This document shows positions 22,755-34,552 of a stretch of 64,000 bases of DNA, piece after piece. The stretch lies in NCBI GenBank assembly GCA_963971305.1, contig CAXARO010000937.1, positions 21,081-85,080 on the forward strand, written 5' to 3'. The notes under the pieces are model-generated. The model ran no database searches. It saw only the letters and a program-made list of their open reading frames with translations, and was not told the DNA's origin. The position numbers and the translations under genes are program-made. Position 1 is the stretch's first letter, and each line of letters opens with the position of its first letter. Source of the DNA: Arcuatula senhousia (lineage: Eukaryota; Mollusca; Bivalvia; Mytilida; Mytilidae).

Positions 22755-23590
22755 TTGCAGGGTGAAAGGAGATGAAGTTCGGTTAATAATGCGGATGTTA
22801 GACCCTCACGGAATCATGCTACGGAAAGCCAATCGACTTGTACGAGGACAATAGGCCTATAACTGTTCTTGCCCAAACTTCGTTTGGCACGTTGACGGTT
22901 TCGTCAAACTAAAGCCTTCTGGATTTTGTATACATGGAACAATTGGTGGATTCAGCCAGGAAAATTATAAAGTTGCACGTCGGTTAGAGTAATAATGACC
23001 CAAGAGTCGTGGCGACTTACTTTCTCGATGCCATCGAAGAACTCAAATGCTGCCCTTTCCGTGTAAGATCCGATATTGGTACATAAAATGTCATGACAAG
23101 GCAACTTCAGATATATTTTATTAGTAAGACAACCAGCGTTGACTGTGCAATGCATAGTTTCATTCAAGGTAAAAACAAGTTTCCAATCAAAGAATTTAAT
23201 CTTTATCGAGCAATTTCCCAAGAATGGTGGCTAATAGTTTTATGAACATTTTCAAAGATTTACAAAATGCTAACATATAAAATCCACGTGCAGTGCCTCA
23301 GATTTTGAATTTTTCGATTTGGTTGCGGCAAAACTAAACGAGTCTGTGCAATACTGGAACTTTCATAAAAGTAGAAGTAACAAAATTCCACTTATTCCTG
23401 ACGAAAAACCGGAAATAATGTACCAATGCCCGGAATTATATGAAGCGCGGGACATGAATCAATAAATTGACTTACACGATGTGGAGATTTGTAAGGAACT
23501 TTACAGTTGTCGGAGTCTAAGGAGAGGCTGTTCTGAAGAATTCTTAAATCCAATGGTAGATGATAGAGCTATCGAGCAGATGCCATACAC
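22755..23590 (+). pseudogene. Decayed second integrase-core gene
   Basis: Begins after an acceptor-like CAATTGCAG with GVKGDEVRLIMRMLDPHG, then in broken frames WHVDGFVKLKPSGFCIHGTI, SNNDPRVVATYFLDAIEEL, VRSDIGT (second acidic residue) and YQCPELYEARDMNQ. Order and spacing follow the intact gene at 2074-7669, but it carries several in-frame stops and frameshifts and lacks upstream exons. It preserves the more standard WHVDG-KLKP-GFCIHG wording, so it is not a recent copy of the intact gene. No matching terminal repeats are visible around it. Confidence 0.8.
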
Positions 23591-23639
23591 ATGAATTTAT
23601 ATGGATATACTTTATGTTCAATAAATGAATACATGTAAT

Positions 23640-24384
23640 ACGTTCGCAAATTTAAATAAAAAAAAAGCTGGAATCATAGTTTTTTTTAAGAAACACTGTG
23701 GCCGGTCTTAGAAGTTAAAGCTCATTCATTTATCCAAAATGATCACTTGGGGGCCCCTGTCGATTGTTTTGTTAAAAATTCCTTTTAAAATTCTTTAGTT
23801 CCTTAAAGATGAGAATGAAGTACTATTCTATGAAGTTCTGTTTAGGTATCATACAAAAAATAGAATAAATTACCACAGTTACTAAAAGAAGAACATACTA
23901 CTGACGGAATGTTGCCACTGACTAACAATTAAAGTTTGGAACTTAGAAAATGGGGTTGTACAGTTTCCCGTTTGTTTGACTAGATAAAAATGAGATGTGG
24001 AATAAACGACCCCCATAAATGTCCGTGAAACAATTGTATAAAACAATCAGTAATGTAAAACCTTTAAATAAAAACAGCCAGCAGCGCTGATCGTTATCTT
24101 GCTATTGGTCCAGAATCTTAACTGAACTTACATGATATTCAAACAAATCTCAACAGCACAAACAGTACGTTTTCATATGTCTTTTGGGACTATTGGTATG
24201 GTTATTCTGCTTTTTCATGTGGGTATATACTTGCCTTACTTAAACAAGAAAATGTGCCAAACAGACACGGTGCCTGCCTTTATAATTATCAAACAGATAG
24301 GTACATTGTAATCTATCAATTACGAAGCTCACCTCGTTATGCATTATTGTCACTATGCAGGAACTGACTAAATTTTCAAAGTTT
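23640..24384. other. No gene recognised
   Basis: AT-rich, no long or spliced frame, nothing repeated elsewhere that I could detect. Confidence 0.45.
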
Positions 24385-24710
24385 TAAGTGTTCATTCATG
24401 CAGAAAAAGCAGGTCACGGCCAGCATCTGAACCATGTATCTTGCTAAGCATCCCTAGATGCACCTACCATACCACTTTGGTCAATTATGGTACTTGCATG
24501 TAAGCAGGACTTTAACCATTATTCTGTAAGTGGTCATTCATGCGGAAAATATAGGTCAAAGCCAGTATCTGAACATGAAATGTGTCTTAACATCACAAGG
24601 TGCACCTACCATACCAATATAGTTGATGTGGCACTTGTCAGTAAGCGGTTATGAACTTTAACCATTCTTCTGTAGGTAGTCATCCGTGCGGAAAATATAG
24701 GTCATACTGT
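24385..24710 (+). repeat. Tandem repeat, ~150-bp unit, about 2.3 copies
   Basis: Repeated landmarks are CATTCATGCGGAAAATATAGG, GCACCTACCATACCA and TTTAACCATTNTTCTGTA. Confidence 0.75.
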
Positions 24711-25799
24711 TTTGAAGTATGAGCTTAAACACATATACTAGAAATTCCCTAGTTTCTTGGTGGTATATACACAAATATATCAAGTCTAGTATTCCACACA
24801 AACCATGAATATATAATACATGAGCTGCAATTTGCACAACTTATGGAAAGATGTCTGACAGACCTATAATCGATAAGGGTAATGTGGGACCTCGCATACA
24901 AGATTTCTAGTCTGTGATTTGTTGTTCCTGAGAAAATTATTATGAGCAGGTGTAATGGTCGTGACGACAACACTCACAAGACGAAGTCAAGTCATCCCTA
25001 TTGATGCTTCCCATTGACATACAGGCAACATCATACAGGCAACATCTATGACGAAGTCGCTCAAGCGGAAAATGTAGCAAAAAAGAACCCTCTTGTACTA
25101 CACAAGACCAATCCATGTGTTAAGACAATACTAGTACCTGTAGGTCAAGGTGACTATATTCCGGTATAGATTTTGGCTTATACTAAAGACAACTGTCAAG
25201 CATCTTACCAAGAAGACACACATAGCACTGGTTAATTTTGTTAATCAGCTAACAAATCTGATAGTTTCACTAGTCAATTTCAAACTTTGGGCACATGGGA
25301 TCGTTGATTAATTCCACCACCAACGGTTCACGGTGTCCAAAGTTTGCAATTGACAAATGATAGTATTGGAAATTGTAAGCTGATAAAAAACTTTAACTTG
25401 TGGTCTGTGTGCCCATCCAGTTCGTGTGTCTGAATACCCAATGTACAAGATGTATCCACAACCAAATACCCCAACCAAATACCCCAACCAACACCACTTG
25501 TAGTTGCTGATGAATTAACCTTATTCAAAATTTAACCTACGTCACTTATGCAGAAAATAAAGATTATGGTAACCTAATTCCTGTAAAGGCTCTTTTTATA
25601 TACTCATTTTGTATTCATTGAAACAATATTACTACCACTTAGTTGTAGACCTTTGTCAAAACTTATCTATTTGATATGAAATCGATCATTCTTACTATAC
25701 AATTTGGGTGCAAGATGCCTGTTGCAAGATGTAAACCACAAATCCGGGGCCATATAGAGTCTATTCAGATACCTAAAGATGTTGTTGTTTGGTTGTTGG
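24711..25799. other. No gene recognised
   Basis: Short frames only. A small CCAAATACCCCAACC duplication lies near 25460-25490; nothing else nameable. Confidence 0.4.
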
Positions 25800-26425
25800 C
25801 TAAAATAAATATATGAAGATTTTTAAGTTTTATACAAAGAAAAAACTTTAAGTAAATTATCATCAATTTCTGAAAACTCTAAATTATTCCTATACAGTAA
25901 GTTGAAGACAGAATTTAAGACGGAAGATTACCTGCTTAATTAAACTTTTAAAATAAGACAACAGATAACTAAATTTAGAGTTAGTGATCATACTCTTGAA
26001 ATTGAAACTGGAAGATATAAAAATATACCAAGAAATCAGCGTTTTTGTAGATTTTGTCAAGAGCAAAAAATCGAATATGAACTTCATTTTTTCATAGACT
26101 GCATAAATTATTCAAATTTAAGATCTACACTTTTCAAAAATATATCCGATTTTAAACCATTATTCTTAGAAATTGAACCTGCTCAACAATTGCTTATTAT
26201 TTTTTCTCCTGAAAATGAACTTTTACCACCTATATACGACTTTATAAAGCAGTCCTTGGAATTGCGAAGATAGGGTCCATATCGGTCAAAGTTCTCTTTC
26301 GATTATATGTTCTCACATTTGTATTGTTTCATATGTATTGTAATTTTGTCATAATTATGTTTGTTTGTATTTGCTTGACCCACATGGGTGAAATTTTGCA
26401 AATAAAAGATTTTATATATCTTTAA
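25800..26425 (+). pseudogene. LINE 3' end: ORF2 C-terminus plus tail
   Basis: One frame from about 25950 reads FRVSDHTLEIETGRYKNIPR, a Cys-rich knuckle (CRFC...ELHFFIDC), and ends FIKQSLELRR before TAG at 26272. The 3' UTR ends with a small hairpin (GACCCACATGGGTG), AATAAA-like signal and an AT tail. 5' truncation is typical of non-LTR retrotransposition. Same family as 30815-31190 and 33650-33900. Confidence 0.8.
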
Positions 26426-26822
26426 TGTCTGGATCTGCACAGGAAATTATTTTTCAAAATATAAACAAACAAACAAACACCTAATTAAATACTGGCTAAT
26501 TTGAGACCACCACTATAGCTATACATGTAAGCATAGAAATCCTGACAGTTTAAGCAAAAATACATATATACATGTAGTCAGTTGTACTAACAGTTGTTAC
26601 TACCAGTACAAAATTTCACTTCTTAGATAATTACATGACACAAAATTTGGTTTCAAGTTTTCTTGTATTAAAAAGATAAACATTTTGTGCAGTTGTTATA
26701 TTGAAGTTACAATATGTTATTTCTATTTGTGGCTTGCTATGCGGACATCCAACATTTATAAATCGCATTGGTTTTAAGACAGATTTGGAATTTTTTAATG
26801 ACATGACATTGGTTGACAAGGG

Positions 26823-27248
26823 TTACATCAATAGTTGGGGTATGAGTATGTGTTTTGCTAGATACAACAGAAATTTGAGTAGAAATATTTGATGACTGTT
26901 CGCCGTTGGTTGATGCAGTTGTTGTGATGTTCGAACCGTGGGTTGATGCAGTTGTTGTGATGTTCGAACCGTGGGTTGATGCAGTTGTTGTGATGTTCGA
27001 ATTCTAAATTCCATGTCATCCTGTACTCCTTTAGGTGATTTTCCACTGTGTGCCTTTTCAATTACTAGTATATATTCCACTATTACTTCATCCATATTAT
27101 TGATTTCTATAATTATTATCCCTCCCCCATTTCCAACAGTTTTAACTTGTTTTTGGTTGTAAATCCAACCTACATTCAATTTATGAATAATTTTGGATCG
27201 CTTTTCACCTTGACTGTCTTTCTTTTCTGTCAACACTTTTGTTGGTTT
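26823..27248 (-). CDS. Candidate exon with GGG-type domain and 33-bp repeats
   Basis: Acceptor ATTTGTAG at 27249-27250 opens in phase 0 with KPTKVLTEKK, then reads LNVGWIYNQKQVKTVGNGGG, ...GKSPKGVQDDMEFRI and three tandem 11-residue repeats (TSQQLHQPTVR). The VGW---KQV---GGG...GKSPKG order recalls a domain common in uncharacterised invertebrate and fish proteins whose usual core is GGGTR. That link is from memory and tentative. Past the repeats another frame reads a Thr/Ser-rich stretch (STNGEQSSNISTQISVVSS), so a frameshift may be present. Two further phase-0 exon candidates lie upstream (29785-29868, 34009-34056). Confidence 0.45.
   Translation of the reverse strand, partial: KPTKVLTEKKDSQGEKRSKIIHKLNVGWIYNQKQVKTVGNGGGIIIIEINNMDEVIVEYILVIEKAHSGKSPKGVQDDMEFRIRTSQQLHQPTVRTSQQLHQPTVRTSQQLHQPTANSHQIFLLKFLLYLAKHILIPQLLM
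26905..27002. repeat. 33-bp tandem repeat, 3 copies
   Basis: GTTGATGCAGTTGTTGTGAT + GTTCGAACCGTGG repeated with a 33-bp period, a multiple of three, inside a candidate exon on the minus strand. Confidence 0.85.
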
Positions 27249-27251
27249 CTA

Positions 27252-28109
27252 CAAATAAAAAAAATATTCAGTTATATATAGTACCAGCGAACATTTGTAC
27301 ACCTAATATGTGATTATATATTGTCCCAAGTAGAATTTTATGTTACACGAGCTTGATTCCATTTTTTTTCATCACCGAAGCCTTTATCTTAGAAAGCTGC
27401 ATAATTTTGTAACTTCAATTGCCAACATAGACACACTGACAGGAAAATCTGTACCCTAATAGTGGTGAATATGTAAATGGACACTCAATATACTATTTTT
27501 GTTTTTACATTTACTTATACCACAGTCAACTTCATGATTACTCAGTAAGTTGTCATGCAAACATGGAAACCAATTTTGATGGACATGATGGATGGGATGA
27601 TTGAAAGCTGAATTCCAGTCTCCAGATTTCAGGAAAGGCAGGAGACAAAAAAGTCACACAATGACCTTTAACTTAAAAGATGGATCTTAAAAACTGCTTG
27701 TTTCCACAAGAAAGTCAATGTCAATGGAACAAAAAACGTGGTACTATAGGATAAAGCTATATGCAAAATGTCAGATCTGTGAGGTACATTTTCAATACTA
27801 GTATACATCCACTGTGTAAAAAAGTAAGTATATTTGATAAACAGGAAGTATATGGTCTACGGGCGTAAAATCGCTATACACCATATGCACTATAGGATAA
27901 AGCTATATTCAAAATATCAGACTCCTATGTCAAGTAGTTGTTTACTGAGAAAACTGTGATTAAAATTTTATTCCGGACGGATGCACAAACGAACAGAGGT
28001 TAAACAGTATTCCCTCCTCTTCTTCAAAGCGGGGGTATAAAAATGGGATTTGGAACTTGATGTGGAATAAATGTACACAACTCCATCAACCAACAGTAAT
28101 TTAAAAATC
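27252..28109. other. No gene recognised
   Basis: Would be intron of the candidate minus-strand gene if its exons are real. Nothing nameable. Confidence 0.4.
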
Positions 28110-28556
28110 CTCAATGAAGTCTGAAGCATGAAATCAGAAGTCTGAATGGTGAAATCAGAAGTCTGAAGCATGAAATCAGAAGTCTGAATGATGAAATCAG
28201 ATATCTGAAGTATGAAATCAGAAATCTGAATACTGAAATATGAAATCAGAAGTCTGAAGTATGAAATATGAAATCAGAAGTCTGAAGTATGAAATATGAA
28301 ATCAGAAGTCTGAAGTATGAAATATGAAATCAGAAGTCTGAAGTATGAAATCAGAAGCCTGAAGTATGAAATCAGAAATCTGAAGTATAAAATCAGAAAT
28401 CTGAAGTATGAAATCAGAAGTCTGAAGTATGAAATCAGAAGTCTGAAATCAGAAGTCTGAAGTATGAAATCAGAAGTCTGAAGTATGAAATATGTAATCA
28501 GAAGTCTGAAGTATGAAATCAGAAGTCTGAAGTATGAAAACAGAAACATAGACTGA
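28110..28556 (-). repeat. Minisatellite, ~21-bp unit (GAAGTATGAAATCAGAAGTCT)
   Basis: About 20 units with small length changes caused by an extra GAAATAT. An open frame across it (28274-28549, minus) is low-complexity translation, not a gene. Related shorter arrays occur at 21795-21935 and 33525-33620. Confidence 0.9.
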
Positions 28557-29784
28557 AATTCTCCTCAATTGTCATTGTGCATTGATTTTTAACTTGATGA
28601 ATTACAATGGTGTTTACCATCTTTAAAAATTCACCAGTAATCTGGGCATTTTTTTTTCAATAACTTTGAGCTGTCATCATTAATATAAAATTATGTAAAT
28701 AAAGACTGATTTATTTGAGCAGGTATATCAAGACTTTAACTTCCTATAAAAATGTTGTTTCTAATCAGGCTCTACAGCTTAAGAGTTTCTAATTCATTTT
28801 TGTGCATCTTTTTTATTAATATAATGTAATATTAAATAAAGAAATAATTTGTCCATGGGGCATAGATGCCCCCGCCTTATCAGGAAGTTGAAATCAGTTA
28901 GGCCTTTTGAGCACTTTACAGCAAACAAGTCATCATTAAAACTGATCATCAGCAAAACAACATTTTAACATGGCATACTTCACGTCTATTTTTTTCGTCA
29001 TTGAAATCTATGGAGTCATCTCTGAGATCTTTGAAGTGTATTTCATTTCATCAGTGGCCAATTTGAAAATGCCGGCCATCTTGAAAATTCGAAAATGGAT
29101 TGCACCCCCTATGGTCCTCCACCATACCCCCAAGAAGTCACAGTTTCATTTAATTTGGTTCATATGTTTTCTCAAAATCATACAGACAGTTTCAGGATTA
29201 GAATAAAACAAGAGAATGTGTCAGAACGACACTGATACCCTGCTCAGAGATTTTGTCTGAAAAAATGTGAACCTGAAATGTAACCCTAAGTCTCTCAGAC
29301 GGACAGACATCGAAAATAATAGCCCATTGCTGGTTGCAACAATAAGACCTTGATATAATGAACCGTTGTACAAAATTTCATTAAGATTGTAAATTGCAAA
29401 AAACGTAAGTGTGACTGACAAACAAATACACGGAAAACTATATACCCTGCGACAGAGTAGGTGGGGCATAAAAATAATTAAAAAAAAGAAGAAGAAACGA
29501 AGCAAAAACAATAAGACCCCCAAACTTTGTTTTTGGCGACCTATTAATAATAGAAAAATGGGACAAAAACAATAAATATCCAAACTTCTTTAACGGGTAG
29601 TAGACTTATTTATAATATTTCACTTTTATAAGGACAGCATGTTCATGCCTTCAAGCGGATTTGGGCTAAAACATAGAGCTTCTAATACAGCATTATGCCA
29701 CAAAAAAGGCAAACTAGAAGTACTATGAGCCCCAATCATGCCAAATCGAGAAAATGTGAAATAAATAAAAAAAAATCTTTGTAC
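28557..29784. other. No gene recognised
   Basis: AT-rich. 28970-29206 is open on the plus strand but has no family resemblance. Nothing supported. Confidence 0.4.
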
Positions 29785-29868
29785 CTGAGTTGCACTTTTA
29801 CTGTCCTTGTACTGTTGAGCAATGTCCTCTACTGCTTTTGATTTTTTTCTTTTTCTCTGACTTAGTTT
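29785..29868 (-). CDS. Candidate 84-bp exon (basic, phase 0)
   Basis: Bounded by ATATCATTTCAG and CAG|GTACAAAG. Encodes exactly 28 residues, KLSQRKRKKSKAVEDIAQQY + KDSKSATQ, a Lys/Arg-rich start that could be a nuclear localisation signal. Phase 0 on both sides, as at the exon starting 27248. No homologue recognised. Confidence 0.4.
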
Positions 29869-29944
29869 CTGAAATGATATGTAAATAAATTTATATTCAA
29901 AAGCTTTGAAAATAATCAAATAAAAGTAATCAAGACCCTAAAGT

Positions 29945-30013
29945 ACCACCAGACCAAATTTGGTTTGAATCCCTGCTGCCGTTTCAGAGGAGAAGAAGTT
30001 TGAAGAAAAGTTA

Positions 30014-30044
<31 letters not shown>

Positions 30045-30095
30045 ACGCCAAGTGATGACAATAGCTCACATGGACCTTCACGTGGACCTTAAACC
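29945..30095 (+). repeat. Repeat family A end with (CGA)n microsatellite
   Basis: Tail of family A in which ACGACGACGG has expanded to about eleven CGA units (30008-30042), followed by GGACGCCAAGTGATGACA and AGCTCACATGGACC. Confidence 0.7.
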
Positions 30096-30299
30096 TCACT
30101 GACTATCATGATTGTCCATGATATATAATATAAATTTAGTGTATTGATGTACATCATCTACACCCCTTTGTCTTTTCTACCCGAATCATTTTATAAGTGC
30201 GCTTTAAGTAAACCTTCATGTTGTCTTTGTCATGTAGTCTACATGTCTTAATTCATTTACTAGTAATAAACTTACATGCTAATAATCTATAGATGTGGG

Positions 30300-31560
30300 G
30301 ATTCTTGATTCTACAAAAACATGGCCACCATGGCTAAAATAGAACATGGGGGTCTGAGTACAGTTTTTGGCTTATATTTCAAAAACTATAAGATGTATTT
30401 GAAATCCGAAGCCACGCTTCCTCTTCGGCATCAAAAGCTCTACGAAAGTCTCTATTGCGTCGAAGTCGTCAGATGACCCCATGTATATTATGACCCTTTG
30501 AATGCCAAAAATTGTGTTTTTTCATGTTTTTGGCTTGTAGAATGAAAAGTATTGCAGATAGAGAAAAGCTGTTGCCTGCTTAAATGGTCGGTTCATTGAG
30601 CTCTACAAAAGTTTAAATTGAGTCAAAGTTGTGAGTTGACCCCTTTGAAAAGCTATGGCCCTTTAAATGCGAAACAAGGTATTTTTGCCCCTAAAATGAA
30701 AAGTATCGCAGATAGAGAAAAGCTGTTGCTTGCTTAAATGCTCAACTCATTAAGCTTTACAAAAGTGTCAATTTGGTCAAAGTTGTCAGATGACCCTTAA
30801 TGGGTTATGGCCCTTTACATTCTTTTTTGAATGTGAAATAAATTCAGCCATTCGCTCAGATTTTTTAAAAGTACTAAATGATAAACTGTCTACATTTGAA
30901 TGTCTAGATACATTAAATAAACTGTTGATCATTTTAAACCCCAACCCCGAACTTGTTTGTCATATTGGAGGCTTTATTAAACAGTCTATAGAACTCAGGG
31001 CTTCAGATCCTTGTCAGGCAGGTTCATAACATGTGTGTGTGTTTGTTTGTTTGTTTGTTTGTTTGTTTTTGATTTTCTGTCTTTACGCTATTGTATGATA
31101 TGTTGTATTGATTTGTATTCAATATCAATGTATGTTGATTTGACCCTTATGGGTGTAATTTCATCAATAAAGCCTATTGTTTAAACTAAAAAATATAGTG
31201 TTTTGACCATAGAATGAAAAACATTGCAGATAGAGAAAAGCTATTGTTTGCTTAAATGATCAGCTCATTGAGCTTTACAAAAGTGTCAATTGGGTCAAAG
31301 TTGTCAGATGACCCTTAAACGGGTTATGGCCCTTTAAACGCGAAAAATAGTGTTTTGACCATAGAATGAAAGTATTGCAGTTAGAGAAAAGCTATTGCTT
31401 GCTTAAATGATCAGCTCATTGAGCTCTACAAAAGTCTTAATTGGGTCAAAGTTGTCAGATGACCCTTAAATGAAAAAATAGTCTTTTTGCCCATAGAATG
31501 AAAAGTAATTTAAAGTACAGAAAAGCTGATGCAGCTCATTGGGCTCTACATTGTTTCCAA
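30300..31560 (-). repeat. Repeat family A tandem core, interrupted by a LINE end
   Basis: Several ~165-bp units (GATAGAGAAAAGCTGTTGC, GCTCTACAAAAGT, TTGTCAGATGACCC) in the reverse sense, with a LINE 3' fragment at about 30815-31190 splitting one unit. Confidence 0.75.
30815..31190 (+). pseudogene. LINE 3' end inserted in repeat family A
   Basis: Reads to TAA at 31027 with a C-terminal part containing FIKQSIELRA, as in the copy ending near 26272. 3' UTR has a (GTTT)n run, a hairpin GACCCTTATGGGTG and CAATAAAGCC. 5' truncated. Confidence 0.75.
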
Positions 31561-32900
31561 TTAGTCAAAGTTGTAACTTTTGACAAAAGTCCCTTTTAAA
31601 GAGGGAATGACCTTTTAAAACTTGAAAGTTCAAACTTAAAGTACCAGTTATTCATAGCTTTTACCTACTTGTATATAGTGAAAAATATTGCAGGCAGAGA
31701 AAATCCAAAGCTGTCTGAAGCATTTAGAGTACTGTATACAGCTCTACTAATGGTTTCATTGATTTAAAATTTGATGCTATTGTTAAACAACTTTGAACCA
31801 GGTGAGAGATTCCGGCTCCTTCGGAACCTCTTTTTAACTTTAAGTGTGTTAAAACTGGTTATAATTGTTAGTTTTGTTTCAATCAAATCAGTTGTAGATG
31901 TTTTATGTAAAATGTTTAATAATAAAACTGAAATTTATGAAAACAAAGCGAGATAATTATCATTTTCAATGAGGCACTTGAATTTGTTAACATTCAAATG
32001 GGGAAACTCCTGAAAAAACATGGTGCTATAACTCTGTAACTTTCACACATTTAGCAGACCATAGAGTGTTAAACTATGTAAACTGTTATTTTTCTAACCA
32101 TCCTGTATAGTTTTCCAGAAATAAGCTGAATATAAATTACATAATTTTGTAAAAAAAAAAGAAGAACGTCTCCCTTGTCGGCACTATCAGTATCAATGGT
32201 TCTGCATTATCCTGCCTATAAATTAACAAACTTACAAAGTACCTTCCTGGAAAAATCCTTCTTAGGTATTCTTAAAATACTTAATATAATTGGTATGTAT
32301 TGACTAAAAATAGGTCAAGATCAAAAGATGGGTGTATGCAATTGTGTTAAGCTACTACTGGGGCATATGCATACCAAGTTTTATCCACCTAGGAATTATA
32401 GTTTTCGAGACATGGAGGTGATCATAAATTCTTACCCAAGATAGTTAACAAAGCCGCCAGTATAGCCATACCTCTGTCTCGCCTAGCTTCGCAAGGGAGA
32501 CAAAATACTTTATAAAAACAATCCAGTTCCTACATTCATAGTTTGATCTTCCAAAAAAAATCCGGACAGGAAGATCAGTTTTGCCTAAAATCAAAATTTT
32601 GTTATCGGTATTTGAGTTATTTGAAGAAACTGGAATTTACGCCTATATTCAATATTTAGCCACGGTATTAACATTATACATCAAATCAAAACTCCAAACA
32701 AATATTTTGTACAAGACATACACGACATACCATAGACAAATGTAACTACATTTGGTAACATTTAGTCCAGCAATTTTGGAGGAAAAAAGCTCTAATAAAC
32801 TGTTGCCACAGAGAGATACCTTGCCTCTGCATTAATTGGTTGCTATGGATGGACCTTGCAGAAAAAAGTTCACAAATCTATAATGTGCAGTTGCTATGAT
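31561..32900. other. No gene; single copy of the 10740 tandem unit
   Basis: Around 32300-32420 lies one unit of the GGTCAAGATCAAAAGATGG / GCTACTACTGGGGCATATGC repeat. Otherwise nothing nameable; 31771-31956 is open but unsupported. Confidence 0.45.
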
Positions 32901-32904
32901 AAAT

Positions 32905-33035
32905 GTTGTCTATTTGTCTCATTACAGCTCTTCTTATGTTTATGTATGTTTAAAATCATGATTGTTTATATTTGTAATAGCCCCCTGTGGGACCATAATT
33001 GGTAAATAAAATATCTTATCTTATCTTATCTTAAG
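32905..33035 (+). repeat. LINE 3' tail with (ATCTT)n
   Basis: Nearly identical to 57240-57352: CTCATTACAGCTCTTCTTATG...GCCCCCTGTGGGACC...AATAAA, then repeated TATCT. Extremely short 5'-truncated insertion. Confidence 0.75.
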
Positions 33036-33524
33036 ATATAAATGCAAATCAATCAAGCAGAAATCTAGGTCACAATGACCTAGTTCTATGTAGATGTTGA
33101 CCTATAGGGGTGTAAAGTTATACTTTTTGGGAAAATAATATGTATATATTGTGCTATTACACTTGCATCATGATATGTATGACTATCACGATACAAATAT
33201 TTAGTTTTGTCATCTATGAGCTAGACCAAATGCAGATTTTAATGTGTTTTTTTTTGACTTTTTTATCTGTTTTGTTGACAAAAAATGGTCCTTCCCCAGC
33301 AGTATACTGTATTATATAAATACACAGGCTGCTAAAAATAAAATTGTCTTAATTTTACAAGTTAAAAATTCGGAACTTCTCTCTGCTTGAATTCACTCTA
33401 TAGGGAAAAAACTTACCAAAATGAGTGTCGCGCCCATACACGTCCGACTTTCTGTGGCTCTCAAATACAGACGGAAACATATAAATGGCACGAATCGAGG
33501 TATATATAGTACAGTTAACTAAGA

Positions 33525-33620
33525 AGTCTGAAATGTGAAATTATAACCCTGAACTCCGAAATCAGAAGTCGGAACTAAGAAATCAGAAGTCTGAAGTAAG
33601 AAGATACCTATCGCTTTCCA
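33525..33620 (-). repeat. Minisatellite of the CAGAAGTCTGAA family
   Basis: Reversed partner of 21795-21935, including the GATACCTATCGCTTTCCATA flank. Confidence 0.75.
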
Positions 33621-33649
33621 TATACCTTTTATAAAATAAATCCATATTG

Positions 33650-33900
33650 TAATACTTTAAATAGAACACAAATAATTAGTAATATATTAAACCTGTCAAC
33701 TCCTGAGGAAATTAAAACAGTCGTTTCTTTTTTGCAACAGTCATTAGAACTGAGGAGAGGAGACTAGCAAACTGTTTTATTTTATTAAGGTTTATATGTT
33801 ATAATGTTTGTATGTGTAATGTTATCTAACTATGTAGATTTATGTATGTACTACGACCCAAATGGGTTAAAGTTTTCAAATAAAGTAAAGTAAAATATAT
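33650..33900 (+). pseudogene. LINE 3' end
   Basis: Ends in frame with STPEEIKTVVSFLQQSLELR + RGD and TAG, then a hairpin GACCCAAATGGGTT and AAATAAAGTAAAGTAAAA tail. 5' truncated. Adjacent to the minisatellite at 33525. Confidence 0.75.
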
Positions 33901-34008
33901 AATTTTATGTTGAAAAAGGGGGCCTAGAAATATACATGTGCTGGGGCGGATCGGGGGGGGGGGGGGGGTGCAGATCCGGAATTTCCGCCACTGAAGACTG
34001 AAACTGAC

Positions 34009-34056
34009 CTCTGCTTTGATGATTCTATGTAGCAAAGTATCCACATCTTCGAACAT
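34009..34056 (-). CDS. Candidate exon (MFEDVDTLLHRIIKAE)
   Basis: ATG at 34056 opens 16 residues ending KAE|GTCAGT, a usable donor in phase 0. This joins in frame with the 29785-29868 exon. An in-frame TGA lies 18 bases before the ATG, so it would be a first coding exon. Very short; weak on its own. Confidence 0.3.
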
Positions 34057-34473
34057 CTCTACCTTGGCTCTTCAAAGGATACTCCCCTTAAGGGATCGAT
34101 CAATATATTGATTTTTATTGGGGGGAGCTATGGTGAAATATAAAATAAAAAGGCAGGATGGCAAAAATCCAGAAATAAAAGTCAGGCCAGTGCTTTGAAT
34201 TAAAAAACAGGGCAGGATGGAAGTTTTGGCTGGAAATTTTATAATAGCTCTAAACAAATATTGGCGCGCGCAAGGCAAAAGCAGGGTTGGTAGAGTACGT
34301 GACGTCATAAGTAGAGTTCACCTGCGACAATGTGACTAGATTTTTAAAATAATACGTATCTAATGTTAAATGTACCTAAAGTTACATAATAAAATAATGT
34401 TTTTTTTTATTTTTTTTATTTAAAAGTCTTGAAGTTTTATTGTAATAATATTGTCGTTATGGTCAACTCTATA

Positions 34474-34552
34474 CTAGAGTACCCCGTTTTTTAAGAAAGG
34501 GTACACGAATATACTAGAGTACCCCGTTTTTAAGAAAGGGTACACGAATAAA
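34474..34552 (+). repeat. Direct repeat, ~40-bp unit x2
   Basis: ATACTAGAGTACCCCGTTTT + AAGAAAGGGTACACGAATA occurs twice in tandem with one-base difference. Confidence 0.85.

Noticed and set aside
22952..23221. Minus-strand 89-residue open frame
   Set aside because: Lies antisense to the integrase-core pseudogene, whose plus-strand motifs explain the region.
28274..28549. 91-residue minus-strand open frame (FRLLISYFRLLIS-type)
   Set aside because: Pure translation of the 21-bp minisatellite.
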